64,000 nucleotides of DNA from Lineus longissimus (lineage: Eukaryota > Nemertea > Pilidiophora > Heteronemertea > Lineidae). How positions within the stretch are numbered: position 1 is the stretch's first letter; the number at the start of each line of letters is the position of its first letter. Positions 26,050-39,012 of the stretch are shown here, piece after piece. Both the position numbers and the translations under genes were made by a program. A model generated the notes under the pieces. The model had not been told where the DNA came from and ran no database searches. It worked only from the letters and a program-made list of their open reading frames with translations. The DNA is taken from the NCBI RefSeq assembly GCF_910592395.1, contig NC_088310.1, positions 20,715,501 to 20,779,500 of the forward strand. Reading direction: 5' to 3'.

Positions 26050-29000
26050 ATCTGAGTCAGCTATGTTTGTGCATTACATCTGAATCTGCTATTGTTTATG
26101 GCATTTTTGAGGCTGCTCTGAAGACAGAAACAGCAAGGTGCCAACATGGGTAATAGGACAGTGTCTGTTCATGGCATCATATTAGCTGTGACTGTCTCGT
26201 TGAAAATCCTCTTGGATAGGGGATTCTGTGGGTTGCGGTTTTTGGTGTTGGTTGGACATAGCCCTTGCCTTGAGTCTCCATAGTTGTGACAGTGTCCATG
26301 TGTACCATACTGTGTAAGGACAGTGTGTCCATGAAGTGGGATTAACTTATTGGGACAGAGTTGATCTTTTCTTGTTGAATTGAATTAGAAATCCTCCTGA
26401 CAAGCCGTGGGTGGGTTGCGACATCTCTAACAACTTATCTAAGATTTTTTCTGGTTCAAAAGCATTGCCCACATGGACACATTAGACTGGCAGAGTAAAC
26501 AAGACAAAGTTTTTGCCTAAGGTTCATCAATATAGACACCTTGAGACCATGCAACTATGGAAATTTACCAATCTTGAAAGGTTGAAACTGTTAGGTGTGG
26601 TGACTCAGAGAATGAGACAGCATTTGGACCTGTGCCATAGTTTCCCCAGGGTTGCTTTCCAATATGACACATCCTGGAGTTAGAAATCACTAAAGATGCA
26701 GGGCCCTGGTCCAACTCATATTAGGGCTATTTTTAGCTAATGTATCAGACATTGTGTGGTTTTCCTGGAACTGTTGAATATTTCCTCATGTTTGGCTAAT
26801 TGCGAAATTTGTGGGCGGAATACCAATCTGTGATGTTGGGGATATCTGAGAGCAGTTATCAGAGAGCCAAGTATGGAATAAACCAGCTTCTATCCAAGAA
26901 AAAAGCCATTTTGATGATTTTCTACGTAGTGTCAACCTGGCAAAGAATGAGATTCTAGTTCCTACAGAATTGGATAGATGGAAACACACGATTAACTTGC
27001 AGATATTGAACTGATCCTTCCAAGCAGGGTCAGCCTTTGAACTGATCCTTCCAAGCAGGGTCAGCCTGTTCAATCCTTTTCTTTGAAGAATACTTGCTGT
27101 TTGTGCTCGGTTACCAAACATATTACCACATGATATGAATAAATTGAATGAAGATGTATTTTCGCAAATGAATTGTAAATTTATTATAAATTATTATCTT
27201 ACATGATAACCAAACTTTATCTTTACAAAAATAACTTAAAAAACACTACCAATACAAAAACCGTCTTCATTCTTTCCAGCAAAATGACTAGGCAATGGAA
27301 AAATGTTTACAAGGTTTCACAAGTACCGGCAGTCGAGCACAACAAAAGTTAAATCAAGTTACTTCTACACAAATCGAACTTGAATAAGAGAATATTTCAT
27401 AGTGTTCTGATTCGTTTCGGATTGTTACATCTAGATAGGTGCAGTAAGGATTGAGGAAATTATGTATTTGTATTGATAAAACTGATAAAACTTTTCACTG
27501 AAATTTTAAAAAGAATGCAATTCACATTTTTGAAATCATCTATACATTGATTAACCACTCATTCAAAGTGTGATACATTGTTGAATTACATCAACTTTTC
27601 AAGCAAGCGAAGGAAATTGGCCTAAATGCCAATGCTCAGGAATTCAGGTTTGACTTTCTGCAAAGTTTGAAACATTTACCAACTAAGACTAATTCACTAG
27701 TACATATAAGAAATATTTACAGTGATATAATCTATTTCATAAAATTTAAACATGAAATAAAACTGCACCCATCTACAGCTATACGCACAAAATTTATTGT
27801 AAACATTCAACATACATTCACTATACAGACAGTCATAGTAACAGTCGACAAATTTTACTAGTTTTCCATACAAAAAGACTAATTCACTAATTTTTTCATA
27901 CAAAAAGACACGTTTTTAAAAATGCAATCAGACAAAGAAGAGGCCATGCTAAAAAATATATGCACGATAGCAATATGTGTTTTTAACAAGACAAGGCAAT
28001 GATATTAGTTTTCAAAATTGAATTGAGCAGCCATTTTGAGATACTTTGAGTTTTACCCTCGCATGATTTGGAATTCATTATGGGAATAAATGATAATGAG
28101 AACAGTCCAATTGGTTTGAATATGAGGTCCTTGTCTTCTAACAGGACTCAGATTTTGATGATTCATGATGATTAATTGAGATGAGGCATTTTTTATAATA
28201 ATATTTCTTTCTTTGTTGATATTCACTCGGCCTCAAGAAATTATATGTCATTATAATGCTTCAGAGTAGACCACATTTATATGAACTAAAGTACATGCTA
28301 ATCATATGATATGATGATAAATATTAGATAATAGTATTTTAAATACAACTTAATGACTTCACAAAAGAATCCTATCATATTATTTCGCATAGCAAACAGG
28401 TGAGGATATATGATGATTTAGATAATGCAATTCTATGATAATCTATATAATATCATAATGGGAATAATTGAAGATACAAGGAAAATTTGAGAACATTTTT
28501 CATTGAAATACAATGTATTTACTTATTTACTAAAACTTGGATAACAACAAGATTCAGTTGAATTTAATCTTTTTTATTTTGGATAACTACATGTACATTT
28601 TACAATGAATAGAGTCAACCTTTCCTTCTATTCCTTGTGTCTTCAAATTTAGAAATCATATTGTATAGTACCCAAACAAACAGAAAATCCATGCCAAAAC
28701 TTAAGTAGAGAAATGCATTATGAATGAGGTTGATGTTTATACAATGAGTATGAACTTATGAATGTATTCTAAATACTGGGTTCCGGGGACGGTGATTTTA
28801 TAAAAGATGACGATGAAATTGTGAGTGGTGACCAATATATAAGGATCCCTGATCAGATGCAACACCACTCCAAGTTGATAGAATGAAAACTACATATTAT
28901 CCAGTATTTCAATGCAAAGATTTACAAGTGGTCTGATCAACTTGGCGTGAAATAGAATCCAAATTTTGACATGGTAATGCAAACTGATATGTCCAGTGTT

Positions 29001-30077
29001 CATCTGCTCTGCAGATAATGATCCGCTCTGCAGATGATGCTATTTTGACAGCGAAAGGCATAACTAAGCCAGGCTTGTCACAGGACTTTACCAAAGGCAC
29101 TTTGTCCTTGTAAAGTCAAATGCAAGACCGGTAATCATTATATGTAACAAAATGGCAGTTTGTTTCGTTATATAAAAAGCATGGAAGAGCACCTGCATAA
29201 TTCATGCATATGTTGCCAATAGCATAACCAAAAATAGCCCGCGTTCAACACAGGAGGCATGACATGGCCAATGAGAGACCACAGCATAGGCACTTCAGCC
29301 AATAGCGCACCATGTTTTGAAACAATCAAAATTCAAATCGAAAGTCCCTAACAGAAAATACATACTCAAAAATGTTCCAACATGCTCTGATTAAGTTAGC
29401 GTTAACTTTTGTGTACATCATATAAAATATATTCTTGCATACGAGTTTCTGATTCCTCTGTGCTAAACCCAAATGCACAATATTACCAATAACACACACA
29501 TAAGCTGGCATAAAATCAAGACATGAAAAAATTGCACTAGCCGTGGAACATACATATTAAGCAACAGTGCTCTATTTGTGCTTTTCAAGTTCCAAGAGAA
29601 CTAGATGGATATTTTGGACCAATCTTACTATTCTCAGCCATCAATCTCTGCGTTATTCAGATTCACAGAAGACAAACCACAACAGACATTCACACCCCTA
29701 ACTAACAGCTACACAGCTTAACTTCACGACATGTGTACAGGAAATTAGAAATATCTTAAGAATTTTAAGGAACTTTTCAAATGAATTAAGCACGCTTGCC
29801 AAAAATTATCACAAAAAAGAACTTCTCAAATTTGCACACCACTTTTACACTATTCCTGTCCACAAATCTTACACATAGCCAATAAGACTAAACATACACT
29901 AACCATGTGTTCCACTTAACCAGCTGTGTGTGCCATGACATCACTGTCATCTGTGGCCCAAGGTCATTTTCATAAAGTTATCAACAGCCTTCACAGCCGG
30001 ACAACAAATTTACCAATTGTACCCAAGTACAACTCAAACCAATATCAGTTAACATAATCATAACATGATTAAAGAGT
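26050..30077. other. AT-rich intergenic DNA and probable FOS 3' UTR
   Basis: The space lies between two convergent genes. I see no coding exon. A 31-base tandem duplication lies at 27006-27067. From about 27.2 to 30.0 kb the DNA is very AT-rich, with many TAAAT pentamers, which read as ATTTA on the FOS sense strand and would suit an unstable immediate-early mRNA. A minus-strand AATAAA (27185-27180) could end FOS mRNA, but nearer sites are also possible. Confidence 0.4.
27006..27067. repeat. 2 x 31 bp tandem duplication
   Basis: The unit TTGAACTGATCCTTCCAAGC... is present twice in direct tandem, at 27006-27036 and 27037-27067. Confidence 0.9.
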
Positions 30078-32710
30078 TCATAAAGAGATCAGAGTCGGTG
30101 AGTGGAGTTGGTCACCAGGGCTACTGTCACTTGAGTTCCTCTGAACCTGGCTCGCGCATGACATGAGTGGAGTGAGTCCAGTATGACCATCAACCATGGA
30201 GTCGAGACCAAAAGTGAAGATGCCATTAGATGGCGTTGTCATCGTCAGACCCAATTCACTACACGTTGGCGTCTCGAGAGTCTTTTTCATGATCGGCAGT
30301 GTGTTCGGCCTGTTCATGGAATGATGCTGACCCATGCGCATGTCGTTGGGTTCCGACTTGATGTTGACACGGTCCATCTTCATTGGCTGAACTGGCATTG
30401 GTAGGCTTGAAGGGCAAGAGGTAATAAGGTTGGCATTGCATGGATGGGCATCGAGATTGGCCATCTTGCAAAGCGGCTTGTGAGCTTGGAGAAGGAATTC
30501 GAGTTGTTCCTTCTGCTGCTGGAGAGACTGAATCTCATTCTCAAGATCGTTCTTCTCGTCTTCGAGCACATCAGTCTCCTGCAAAGACACAAGGGTTACA
30601 ATTCATTAGTATAATAAACAAAGCATAACTCACATTTTTAATTTGTTAATGTCTAACCCAATTCTTAATCATAGTGCTGTCCGAAATTTAAGTTTTTTTA
30701 TTTCTGGCAATTACGAAAGGTCTTTCAACATGATCACATGATAAACAACAAGTTCAAACCAGTTTCAGCACACCACATGTAAAATGTTAGTCGTCCAGTC
30801 CCAAAATAGAAACCCAAAGATCATCCCTTTTACGTCACCTGATTGTTGAATCGATCAACCAAAAACCCTATGACCTTGTTTATTTGCGTCGCATTACAAA
30901 ACTAGGCCAGGCCATCAAGAACAGCAGACTTTGAATTGAACGCTAATCAACCTCAAGGCACTAAAGTTCTAAACCAATAGACTTTGAACTATCACTGGTA
31001 CATTAATTGAGGAAGACTTAGAACTTCATATACTTACATCAACGAGACGGTTGGTATGATCGACTCTCCGTTGACGACACTTGGCAGCAGCTACTTTGTT
31101 CCTTTCCCTTCTTACTTGGCGGCGGCCGAATTCTTCTGGATTCAACTGAAAAGATGAACCAGGATAGAACTTTTAGAGAGGAAATAATGCTATTTCCATT
31201 TAGGGTAATTTGGAGGGTACAAATGCACAAAACAACAAAACTATACACATTTACAACACTTGACCTTCACGTGACCCATGTTAAACTGATCGTAAAAGAT
31301 TTAGAAATGCACGGTCAGCTGACCAAATCAAATACCGGTAGGTTGTTAGCTTAATCCAATTTATGTCTGGACTTGTCCAGTTTGAGCCAGCTGACAATAG
31401 ATTTCAATCCACTGGTTTAAAGTTTTTCATTTTCTAGTTTATTCTTCCAAAAAATTCTTATATGTGGCAATGCAGCAGAATTACAACACTTGGCAAAATA
31501 TTGCATAATGATTAATAACACCAATGATAAAATGCCGCATAATGTTACATAATGAAATTGGTGCTTACTTTGTCATCTTTTCGTCTTGTGGGTGGTCTGC
31601 GGCTTGTTGATAGGTACCCTGGGGTGTAGATATCTTCCTCGCTAAGGACAGCAGTTCCACGACTGGTTTTCAGGCGTTTTGATCCACCGGAGGAGGGTGT
31701 CCAGTCAGTATCGACACTCGTTTGGCTCCCAGAGTCTGAGAAGTACGGATCAACAATGGGAGGGACAAAACCGCTCTGCATGTGCCTGTCTTGGTGTGAG
31801 GTAGTTGGGACCGATTGGAGTTCAATAAACTGCTGCTCAATGTTGGAGAGGGTGGTAGGTGTCAGAGTTGGGGTAGTGGATGTCATTATACCACTGGAGT
31901 AATTCGCATAACCATTCTGAAAATATAAGAGAATAACGAGGATGAGAACAGAATCGTTTATAGGCACAGCATCAGCAATGTCAATGGGTGTGTACAAACA
32001 GGCGGGCGGGGTCTCCTCCCTATGAATGCTGGACTTTGGCCAGCTATTGGACCACCAAAAGTAGACATTTAACGATTAATTAGCCATTGCCAATGATGAG
32101 ACTAGAGGTAGGGGGTAACTATTTTCAGTACCATCGGAATATCCTTTATAGAGTAACTACACTAAGTCCGGTTACTCTAACTTCTGGTTACTCTTGGAAT
32201 ATCAAAATATCAAATTTCACTTGGAGTTCTTATCAATCAATGACGTTCTAGGCCGTTCTATAGTGTTTTATTATTCATAGGCCTACTGGACAAAAGACTC
32301 AAATACAAAATTATCAGAGAAACCGGATACACACATACACAATACACAAAACGGAATAAACATCCTAATTAGTTATGCACGAGCGCATGCATGTGTATTG
32401 TGTACATGCACTTGCCTGTAGGCACATACAATGTACGCCGATATACGTCACAGGGAGATTCCGAATATGGAGAAGCGAAGAAAATTGTCGAAAAATCGAC
32501 GGGGATTCTCCATCAAATTCTCATCTCAGGGTTAGATTTTGCACGTAAAATGGAAATACTATGAAAAGGGGGGAATAATGAATAATATGAAATGCTCACC
32601 GATGATGAAACTGGCTCCCCGTTGGCCATAGATGAGAGGATATCGGCGACTGTATATTTGGAATCCATCTGCATTTGGTGATCCGAGGTCGTGACAGCCC
32701 GGTTGTACAT
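30078..32710 (-). CDS. FOS: FOS-family AP-1 transcription factor, complete, 355 aa
   Basis: bZIP partner of JUN; binds TGAGTCA sites in the nucleus as an immediate-early factor (family knowledge). Exons: 32710-32600, 31916-31569, 31145-31038, 30578-30078, all GT/AG and in phase 0. The third exon is 108 bp, and the four-exon plan is that of vertebrate FOS. Basic region residues 161-180 contain [16 protein letters not shown] with the invariant N169, A172, A173, C176 and R177. The zipper has leucines at 187, 194, 201, 208 and 215 and ends [12 protein letters not shown], typical of FOS. A sumoylation-type IKSE lies at 262-265, and the C-terminus SPTLISL resembles FOS SPTLLAL. Exon 1 begins [10 protein letters not shown] and ends PVSSS. 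Only one FOS gene is visible, so it may represent the single invertebrate FOS (kayak type). Confidence 0.96.
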
Positions 32711-33220
32711 TGCACAGTCTAGATCAAAATATGCGTCCGTTTTAAGGTTTTAAGCAAAGTGCGGTCGCTGAGTAAGATCTCTCGGTATATAAGTTCCTTG
32801 TGCTAGTTGGCCTAGATCTGAAATTGTGATAGGAAATGAATTTTATGAGGATCTACTGGCTTCTTGGACGAGTGACTAAGTTCTGGAGCGAGGGAATCCC
32901 TTCGCTTATATACCTCATGAGTCAAGTTTAACGATGAGCTCATGCACTAAAAATAGTAACATGAGTCATAAAACAGCGGCTTGCCCGAAATGTCCACCAA
33001 TCAGAAGATTATGCTACATGTAATAAGGGAGTCCTCATTTAATATATTAAAATTAAATGACATCACAGTAACCTACGTCACAAGTGCGTCAGAGGAGGGG
33101 AGTTCCAGTGAACACCATAAAGCCGGGAGATTATTCTGAGCGCCTGTATTATGTATAAGTCTGCTTTTGCAGCCGGTGATCGATTATTTAACGATCCCTA
33201 TACCATATACGGGCACAAAG
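32711..33220 (-). promoter_or_regulatory. FOS promoter: TATA box, two AP-1 sites, FAP-like, CRE-like and CArG-like motifs
   Basis: On the minus strand TATATAAG (32912-32905) stands about 200 bases before the start codon. TGAGTCA occurs at 32918-32924, next to it, and at 32962-32968. Further upstream are TGACATCA (33058-33065), TACGTCA (33074-33080), TGCGTCA (33085-33091; identical to the vertebrate c-fos FAP core) and a CArG-like CCGTATATGG (33212-33203, one base off consensus). With a start near 32880 the CArG-like box would be near -325. The motifs are seen directly; their use is inferred. Confidence 0.55.
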
Positions 33221-33563
33221 AGGGGTTTCACAAGAATTTGTCCGATATTTCGGAGAATCCAACAGAACACGAGGCTGCATAATGGCAGGAAACACTTCTA
33301 AAAATAAATTTTACTGTAATGACGCTGTTATCATGGTAACGAATAAATGGTGGGATCACATTCTCCGGGCTCTAGGCAATTGGTGCCATATTTTCCATCA
33401 GCTTGTTGCTATTAATAACATTGCGAAGGATGATGGAACGCTAAAATTAAACACAAGGTTATAATGTTAGACCTCATCTCAATGGAGGAAGGGGAACCAA
33501 AGAAAAGAATGTCGGAATGAACTGTCTTGAATGTTACTATATGATTTTCTGGCTTGTGTGGGT

Positions 33564-34193
33564 TATGGCAAGCGATTCGTTGCAATATTCAATATAGTCT
33601 AGATATATGTTTCATAAAAATATTTATATGCTTGATGAATATTCATATGTTTGATGAAAAATATTTGTATGGATGAAAAATATTTATATGCTTGATGAAA
33701 AATATTTACATGAGTAAACGGAATTGTGGGTAATTTATACTCCCTCTATCGGATTTTATTGGAACGAAACATTTACATTGCAACGAAGGCTCTGATTGGC
33801 CGACCCGACCCGCGACATTGGCGAGCATGCAGTTTGACAGTTTGGCGTGCTAGTATTAGCAGTGTAATTACATAAACATAAACAACCTCTCTGTTTTAGC
33901 ACGCACAGGAGCTCGCCAGTCATGCCAGTGCGCCAGGCGTAAATCCAAAATATTGCCAATGTCGGGGGTCGGGTCGGCCAATCAGCGCCTTCGTTGCAAT
34001 GTAAATATTTCGTTCCAATAAAATCCGGTAGAGGAAGTAAAAATTACCCACAATTCCGTTTACTCATATAAATATTTTTTCATCCATATCAATTTATCTT
34101 ATCAAACATATAAATATTTTATCAAACATATAAATATTTTTATGAAACATATATCTACACTATATTGAATATTGCAACGAATCACTTGCCATA
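33564..34193. mobile_element. Foldback (MITE-like) element with ~250-bp inverted arms
   Basis: The left arm 33564-33822 and right arm 33955-34193 are inverted copies with a few mismatches and indels, around a ~132-base centre. Termini are TATGGCAAG / CTTGCCATA. GTGGGT flanks both ends (33558-33563 and 34194-34199), which looks like a target-site duplication. The arms contain short repeats around ATAAATATTT. No coding capacity is present. It lies about 350 bases beyond the distal FOS promoter motifs. Confidence 0.8.
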
Positions 34194-34199
34194 GTGGGT

Positions 34200-37100
34200 C
34201 ATTTAGAATAATTTGCACTTCACAGTATTAACATTGTAAGTGTCACATTGGCCTGAAAGTATCATCTTAGTGATGGTAATATTCTGGGGATTTCAATGAT
34301 TGAACCAGTCAGTTTTGGCGCCAAACCAGCCGCCGCCGAATCGTATCAGCGGAGAGTCGGAGTTTTTCATTTTAGTACTGATTGATATGAAAACCTGAGA
34401 GTGCATAATCACACTTTTAAAGTCAAACTTTAAACGTAAACACGAATGATGAACCCAAGCACCCCATTGTCTCTTTTATGCCACCAACCAAGTCACAGAC
34501 AGCATTTTTGGGCGGGGTGGTGGTATAATATCGAACACGTGTCGAGTGTGATGATTGGTAATTTTTCCATATTTAGCCTGATATAATATCAACGTTAAAA
34601 TTAGAAAAATTACAAATGGCACGTGTTGATCCCATGGATTTAAATACTATTATTATGCCACGTTGTTTGTACCATGTTGATGCCAACTATACGCCCCAGT
34701 AGAAAATTTAAAGGTTCGAGCGCCTTGCATAAGAACAACCTAAAGAGAAGACAAAGAAAAATGTTCTGGATTCCCTTATATGAGGACGTTTTTCAAAGTT
34801 TTCCATTTATGGTACTATTATTTTCCCTAAAATATCATTATCAACGTCCCGCCGTCTGCAAAACTGTTTGTGAAGGCTTCGTGCGTCATAGGTCTGGGAT
34901 ACAATGGCCTTATTTTGGTTCTGACAATCTAGGCCTTTCGCAAGACTATAAATATATAAATTTCATCGATCTCACACAGTGATACTTAGCCCATTTATTT
35001 GGTCACAGATCACCATAAGTTTTGCACATGAATACGCGCCGGCAGTCATGAATGGTGTGACGAACTAGGAACAACGAAGGTCTGTCGCATCGTGTGCCAA
35101 TTCATTTTACTCGTACATCATTCAATAAAAAATGATCGTCGATGAAGTACGTACATTATACTTCGTCGCTCGTAGCTTTTCGTAGTGAGATCTGCCCAGA
35201 TTGGTGAATTGTGACGAAATCAGATGAGCAGTCATGCTACACTCCGGACGCGTCCTGTCATGAAGGAAAGACCTGACTGACGATCAGGATGACGAAATGG
35301 ACTACATATAGGAGTCTCTAGAGCTAAATGTCGGTATTATGCCGTGTTCCTTAATATATATTTATTCTGTAGAAAGACAAAATACGCAGTGTCCCAGGTT
35401 GGACCGTGTGAAGACAACTAACTCAATAGTGTCCTCCTCCCAACCAGTGATGTACTCATTACCACCCATCCGACCCGATCCTCTTTCCCCAATATACTTC
35501 CAGCAGTGTGAATTGTGAGAGCGCTCGCGGATCACAATCATAGGCTGACACAATTAGACAGCGAATCGGGGACACTGTACAATTCACCTCTAGACGTGTC
35601 CACCGTCGTTCACCATGGTTTCCCGCGAGAACTTGTCCAAATTCGCCACTCGAAAGAGTCTTCAATTCGCCGGCATCTCGTGATGTCCTCTCCCCCCCCC
35701 CCCCCCCCCACCAAACAAACGTGTCCTCGCTAATTTCATGTCGTTTGATGTCATTCGCTCTCACAAGTCACCACCAGAGGTGTCAACCGTCGTTTAGCGC
35801 ATATTGTGAACTGCGAGTGCTTTCCACAGTTCACATTGCCGTAAAGTCGTTTGAAGCACAGTGAGTGCGAGAGCGCGTTTCCCACAAATTGACCGCTAGA
35901 AGTGTCCAAAATGTGCTGTTTGGTCGTACTCGTCTTTCAATAACAACTCACTTACCGCCTCTGTCCTCAATAGACCATCTGATGGTAAAGCATGAGATCT
36001 TCGAATTTGAATGCCTTGTCCAGACATTCACCAGAAGTGTACTCGATCGTCAGAGTAACATTTTTGGTTGTTCCTCAAATTTCAGTGTTTTCGTTTAAAT
36101 TCTGGTCAGTAACTACCCCGATCATTCTCCCGAGATTCGCCGTTTCAATTCGTTTTTCAATCGTTTTCTACCGGTATCGATCGTCGGCGAGATATTTCTT
36201 ACCCTACCTTTCAAGAACCGTCCCATGCAGTTCGTTAACAATTGCGAGTGACGACAAAATCTCCTCGCCAACGGCGCTGATGAAATTCATGAAATTTCCA
36301 TGTCCAATGAGAATTGACTGATCTTTCCTCGTAATGTGATTCACAGCCTACAGGCTACCGAGGCAGCCCGATTTCGTCATCTAAGAATTACTTCCTCCAC
36401 GTTACTTCATTAGGCGGTGGTCACTGCGTCTCTGGAGTGGAGTAGCCTACTGCCAGTGTCCTCGATTGGTCGCTTTTATGAGTTCCTCCAACCATGTCAA
36501 GGGTATATGGTGGTACAGAATGCTCTGCAATGGTTTTATTTGTTTAGGGGAAAACCTGAGGGAATTTAACTGAAGAAAATGGCAGGCTCACCTTGGTCCT
36601 CTTTCACGATGGGTAAAAGAATGTCTGCATGCACATGCACCTGAATCTTATCTGCCGCTTGAGAGAGGTAGTGGGCGACAGTTGCCCTCAATTCTCCGAA
36701 CAGAATTCAGTCGCACCGCAAACATGACAACGAATAATTTCTACTCACGGGTATTCAAGATACTTGACAAATTCAAACATTGTATGTACCAATCCTAAAA
36801 TATGCAAGACATGAGCTTGTTTTGGGAGCGACTTTCGTTTAGAGGAGGGATGGTGACCCTATAGAATAGTCGCAAATAGGCCCGCCCACCCACTATCATT
36901 AAGCAATAGTTCACATAGGTCTTAGTCCTGCAAGGTCTCGGACGAATCGGACAATGTTGATAATAGCACGGAACTATATACCGTGAAAATAATCATACTT
37001 ATATTTGGGACAACTTGGCCTACAGTTTGGTGTGCTGAACATTACTACAGATGTCCCCACCGGTCTTTAATAAGAGGAACCGATGTAAAGTAAATTGAAC

Positions 37101-39012
37101 CCTGGAAAACTGGTCCTGTTTAATCGTTTTTCCCGGAATTCCTATAATTTCCTTCCACATGGGTCTTACTTCTGTTAATCAGCCTGCGTCCTTAACGCTG
37201 TGGTTCATTTATGTTCTGGAATGCATCATACACTTCCTATCGACGGAATTCTTCTTCAGTCTCATTCGAAACCTCTGGATGGTCAAGCTATCCAGCAGAA
37301 AAACCAGGCTATTATGACGTCATTATCTGGTGCACTGGTATCGATACCTCGAGATCGAAGCGGATGGAAAAGGCATAACAAGACGACCTATACGCTCACG
37401 AGGCATCTGAGAATCCGACCAACGAGGATGGGGATCTCGCTGAATACGCCGCGGGCTGGGAGTGTATCTGAGGCCATCAACGGCGTGCTATCAAACAGAA
37501 TCACGTACCTACATTGAACCGAAAGATTAAAGAAAGGCAGACATTTTTCTACCGGGTACTTCTACCTCATCTGTCCACATAAGTTGACGTGTATTTACAA
37601 GAAAATGTAATAAAAATATACATTACGTAAATATACATTCATTAAAACACATTTTTTTCAACAAGTTTTATACATGTATCACAGACAGCTTTGAAACAAA
37701 ACTACTGTTCGGGTGGTCCCACGTCATTAGTATAATATTTAAGTAGTACTTTCTGATGTATCTCATATAATCTGAGTGCGTTCTAATAATGAATCCGTAG
37801 GCTAATCTATATTTTTCGCTGTTTTGAAATAACCCCACCCACACACACACTGTTTTCTGTTCTGAAAAGCTACTGCTTGGAAGATGACTAGCCGGCAGAC
37901 AATGATTATGAAAAATACCCGTGGAGAAGAAACAACCTTGGACGCGGATTTGAAAAGGCGGAGTGATACTACACCTATACTTTACAATCTACTTAAGAGT
38001 GACTTTTTACCCCGATTTTTTACACATGGTGTAAATCGATTTCATTATCCAAACGATAAAAACGCTACAAATAAAACGTTATTCAAATGGCGAAAACGAA
38101 ACCTTGAATATAGCAATGAACTTGACACCACGCCTGCACGCTTTTTTGCGTCTGTTAAAACAGAGGGAGGTAGGGTTCCGACAGCAGCAAGATCACTGTC
38201 GCTAACGGTTTACTATAGATGAAATTGAACGGGATTTCGACTTGATCCAACAATTTTATCCACGAATAAAACCATGATTTAATCGTTTCTCAGTATACAA
38301 ACATACCCGATTATGACCCTTGATCGAGAGTCGGACGTCATAACCAGCATGCCACCGCGCTCTACATAATGTGAACCCTTGCCCCGTCCGCCCATAACTG
38401 CCTCCCACCCAGTCCCTGGGCAAGACAAGTCTCAACCGCACAATGGTGATAAAATATTGACTTGTAATGAAATCTAGTAAAATTGAACACAGTCAGAGAA
38501 TCCCGTCAGATATATACGGCTTATACTAGCTATATGAATCTGGTGTATTTACAGTCAAATAATTTAATTCTAACAAAATGATATAAACTCTACTAAATCA
38601 TAAATCTGTAACTCCAAACGAGAATTACACGGGCCCAAAAGCGTTTACCAGTGCGCAAATACCTTGACTTTGGATTCCAACAATTTTTCAAGTTCAAAAG
38701 CCGGCTGGAGTGGCTATACCCTTTTGCGTCTCTACGCAACTCAATTCGATCCATTCTATATATCAGGCCACCAGGGCTTTATTAAAAACGAATGATACCC
38801 CGTTTCGAAATGTCCAATGACTTTACATCAGAGTATATTGTGGCGAAGTATGCTGTTCAGATGAACTAATCCAAACCACGAAGAGGAATCCGCACTTTTG
38901 GTCAAAGTGGTCTCTTTCGTTTACACCGTCCAAACACGTGAATGGTGGGATTCTTCTTTAACATCCTTGCCTGCTTCTGAATAAACCTTTCCTTACGACT
39001 GTCATAGTTTAT
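34200..39012. other. Intergenic DNA between FOS and GPCR
   Basis: No recognisable exon on either strand. The part from about 35.0 to 36.4 kb is richer in CpG than its surroundings and has loosely repeated blocks (CTAGACGTGTCCACCGTCGTT, AGAGGTGTCAACCGTCGTT, CTAGAAGTGTCCAAA), possibly a decayed tandem repeat. A C-run lies at about 35692-35709. The longest open frames (105 aa at 37200, 112 aa at 37884) resemble nothing I know. Confidence 0.4.

Noticed and set aside
35865-36321. Overlapping 77-aa and 109-aa plus-strand frames in the CpG-richer region
   Set aside because: No recognisable domain or splice context; open frames are expected by chance in this composition.
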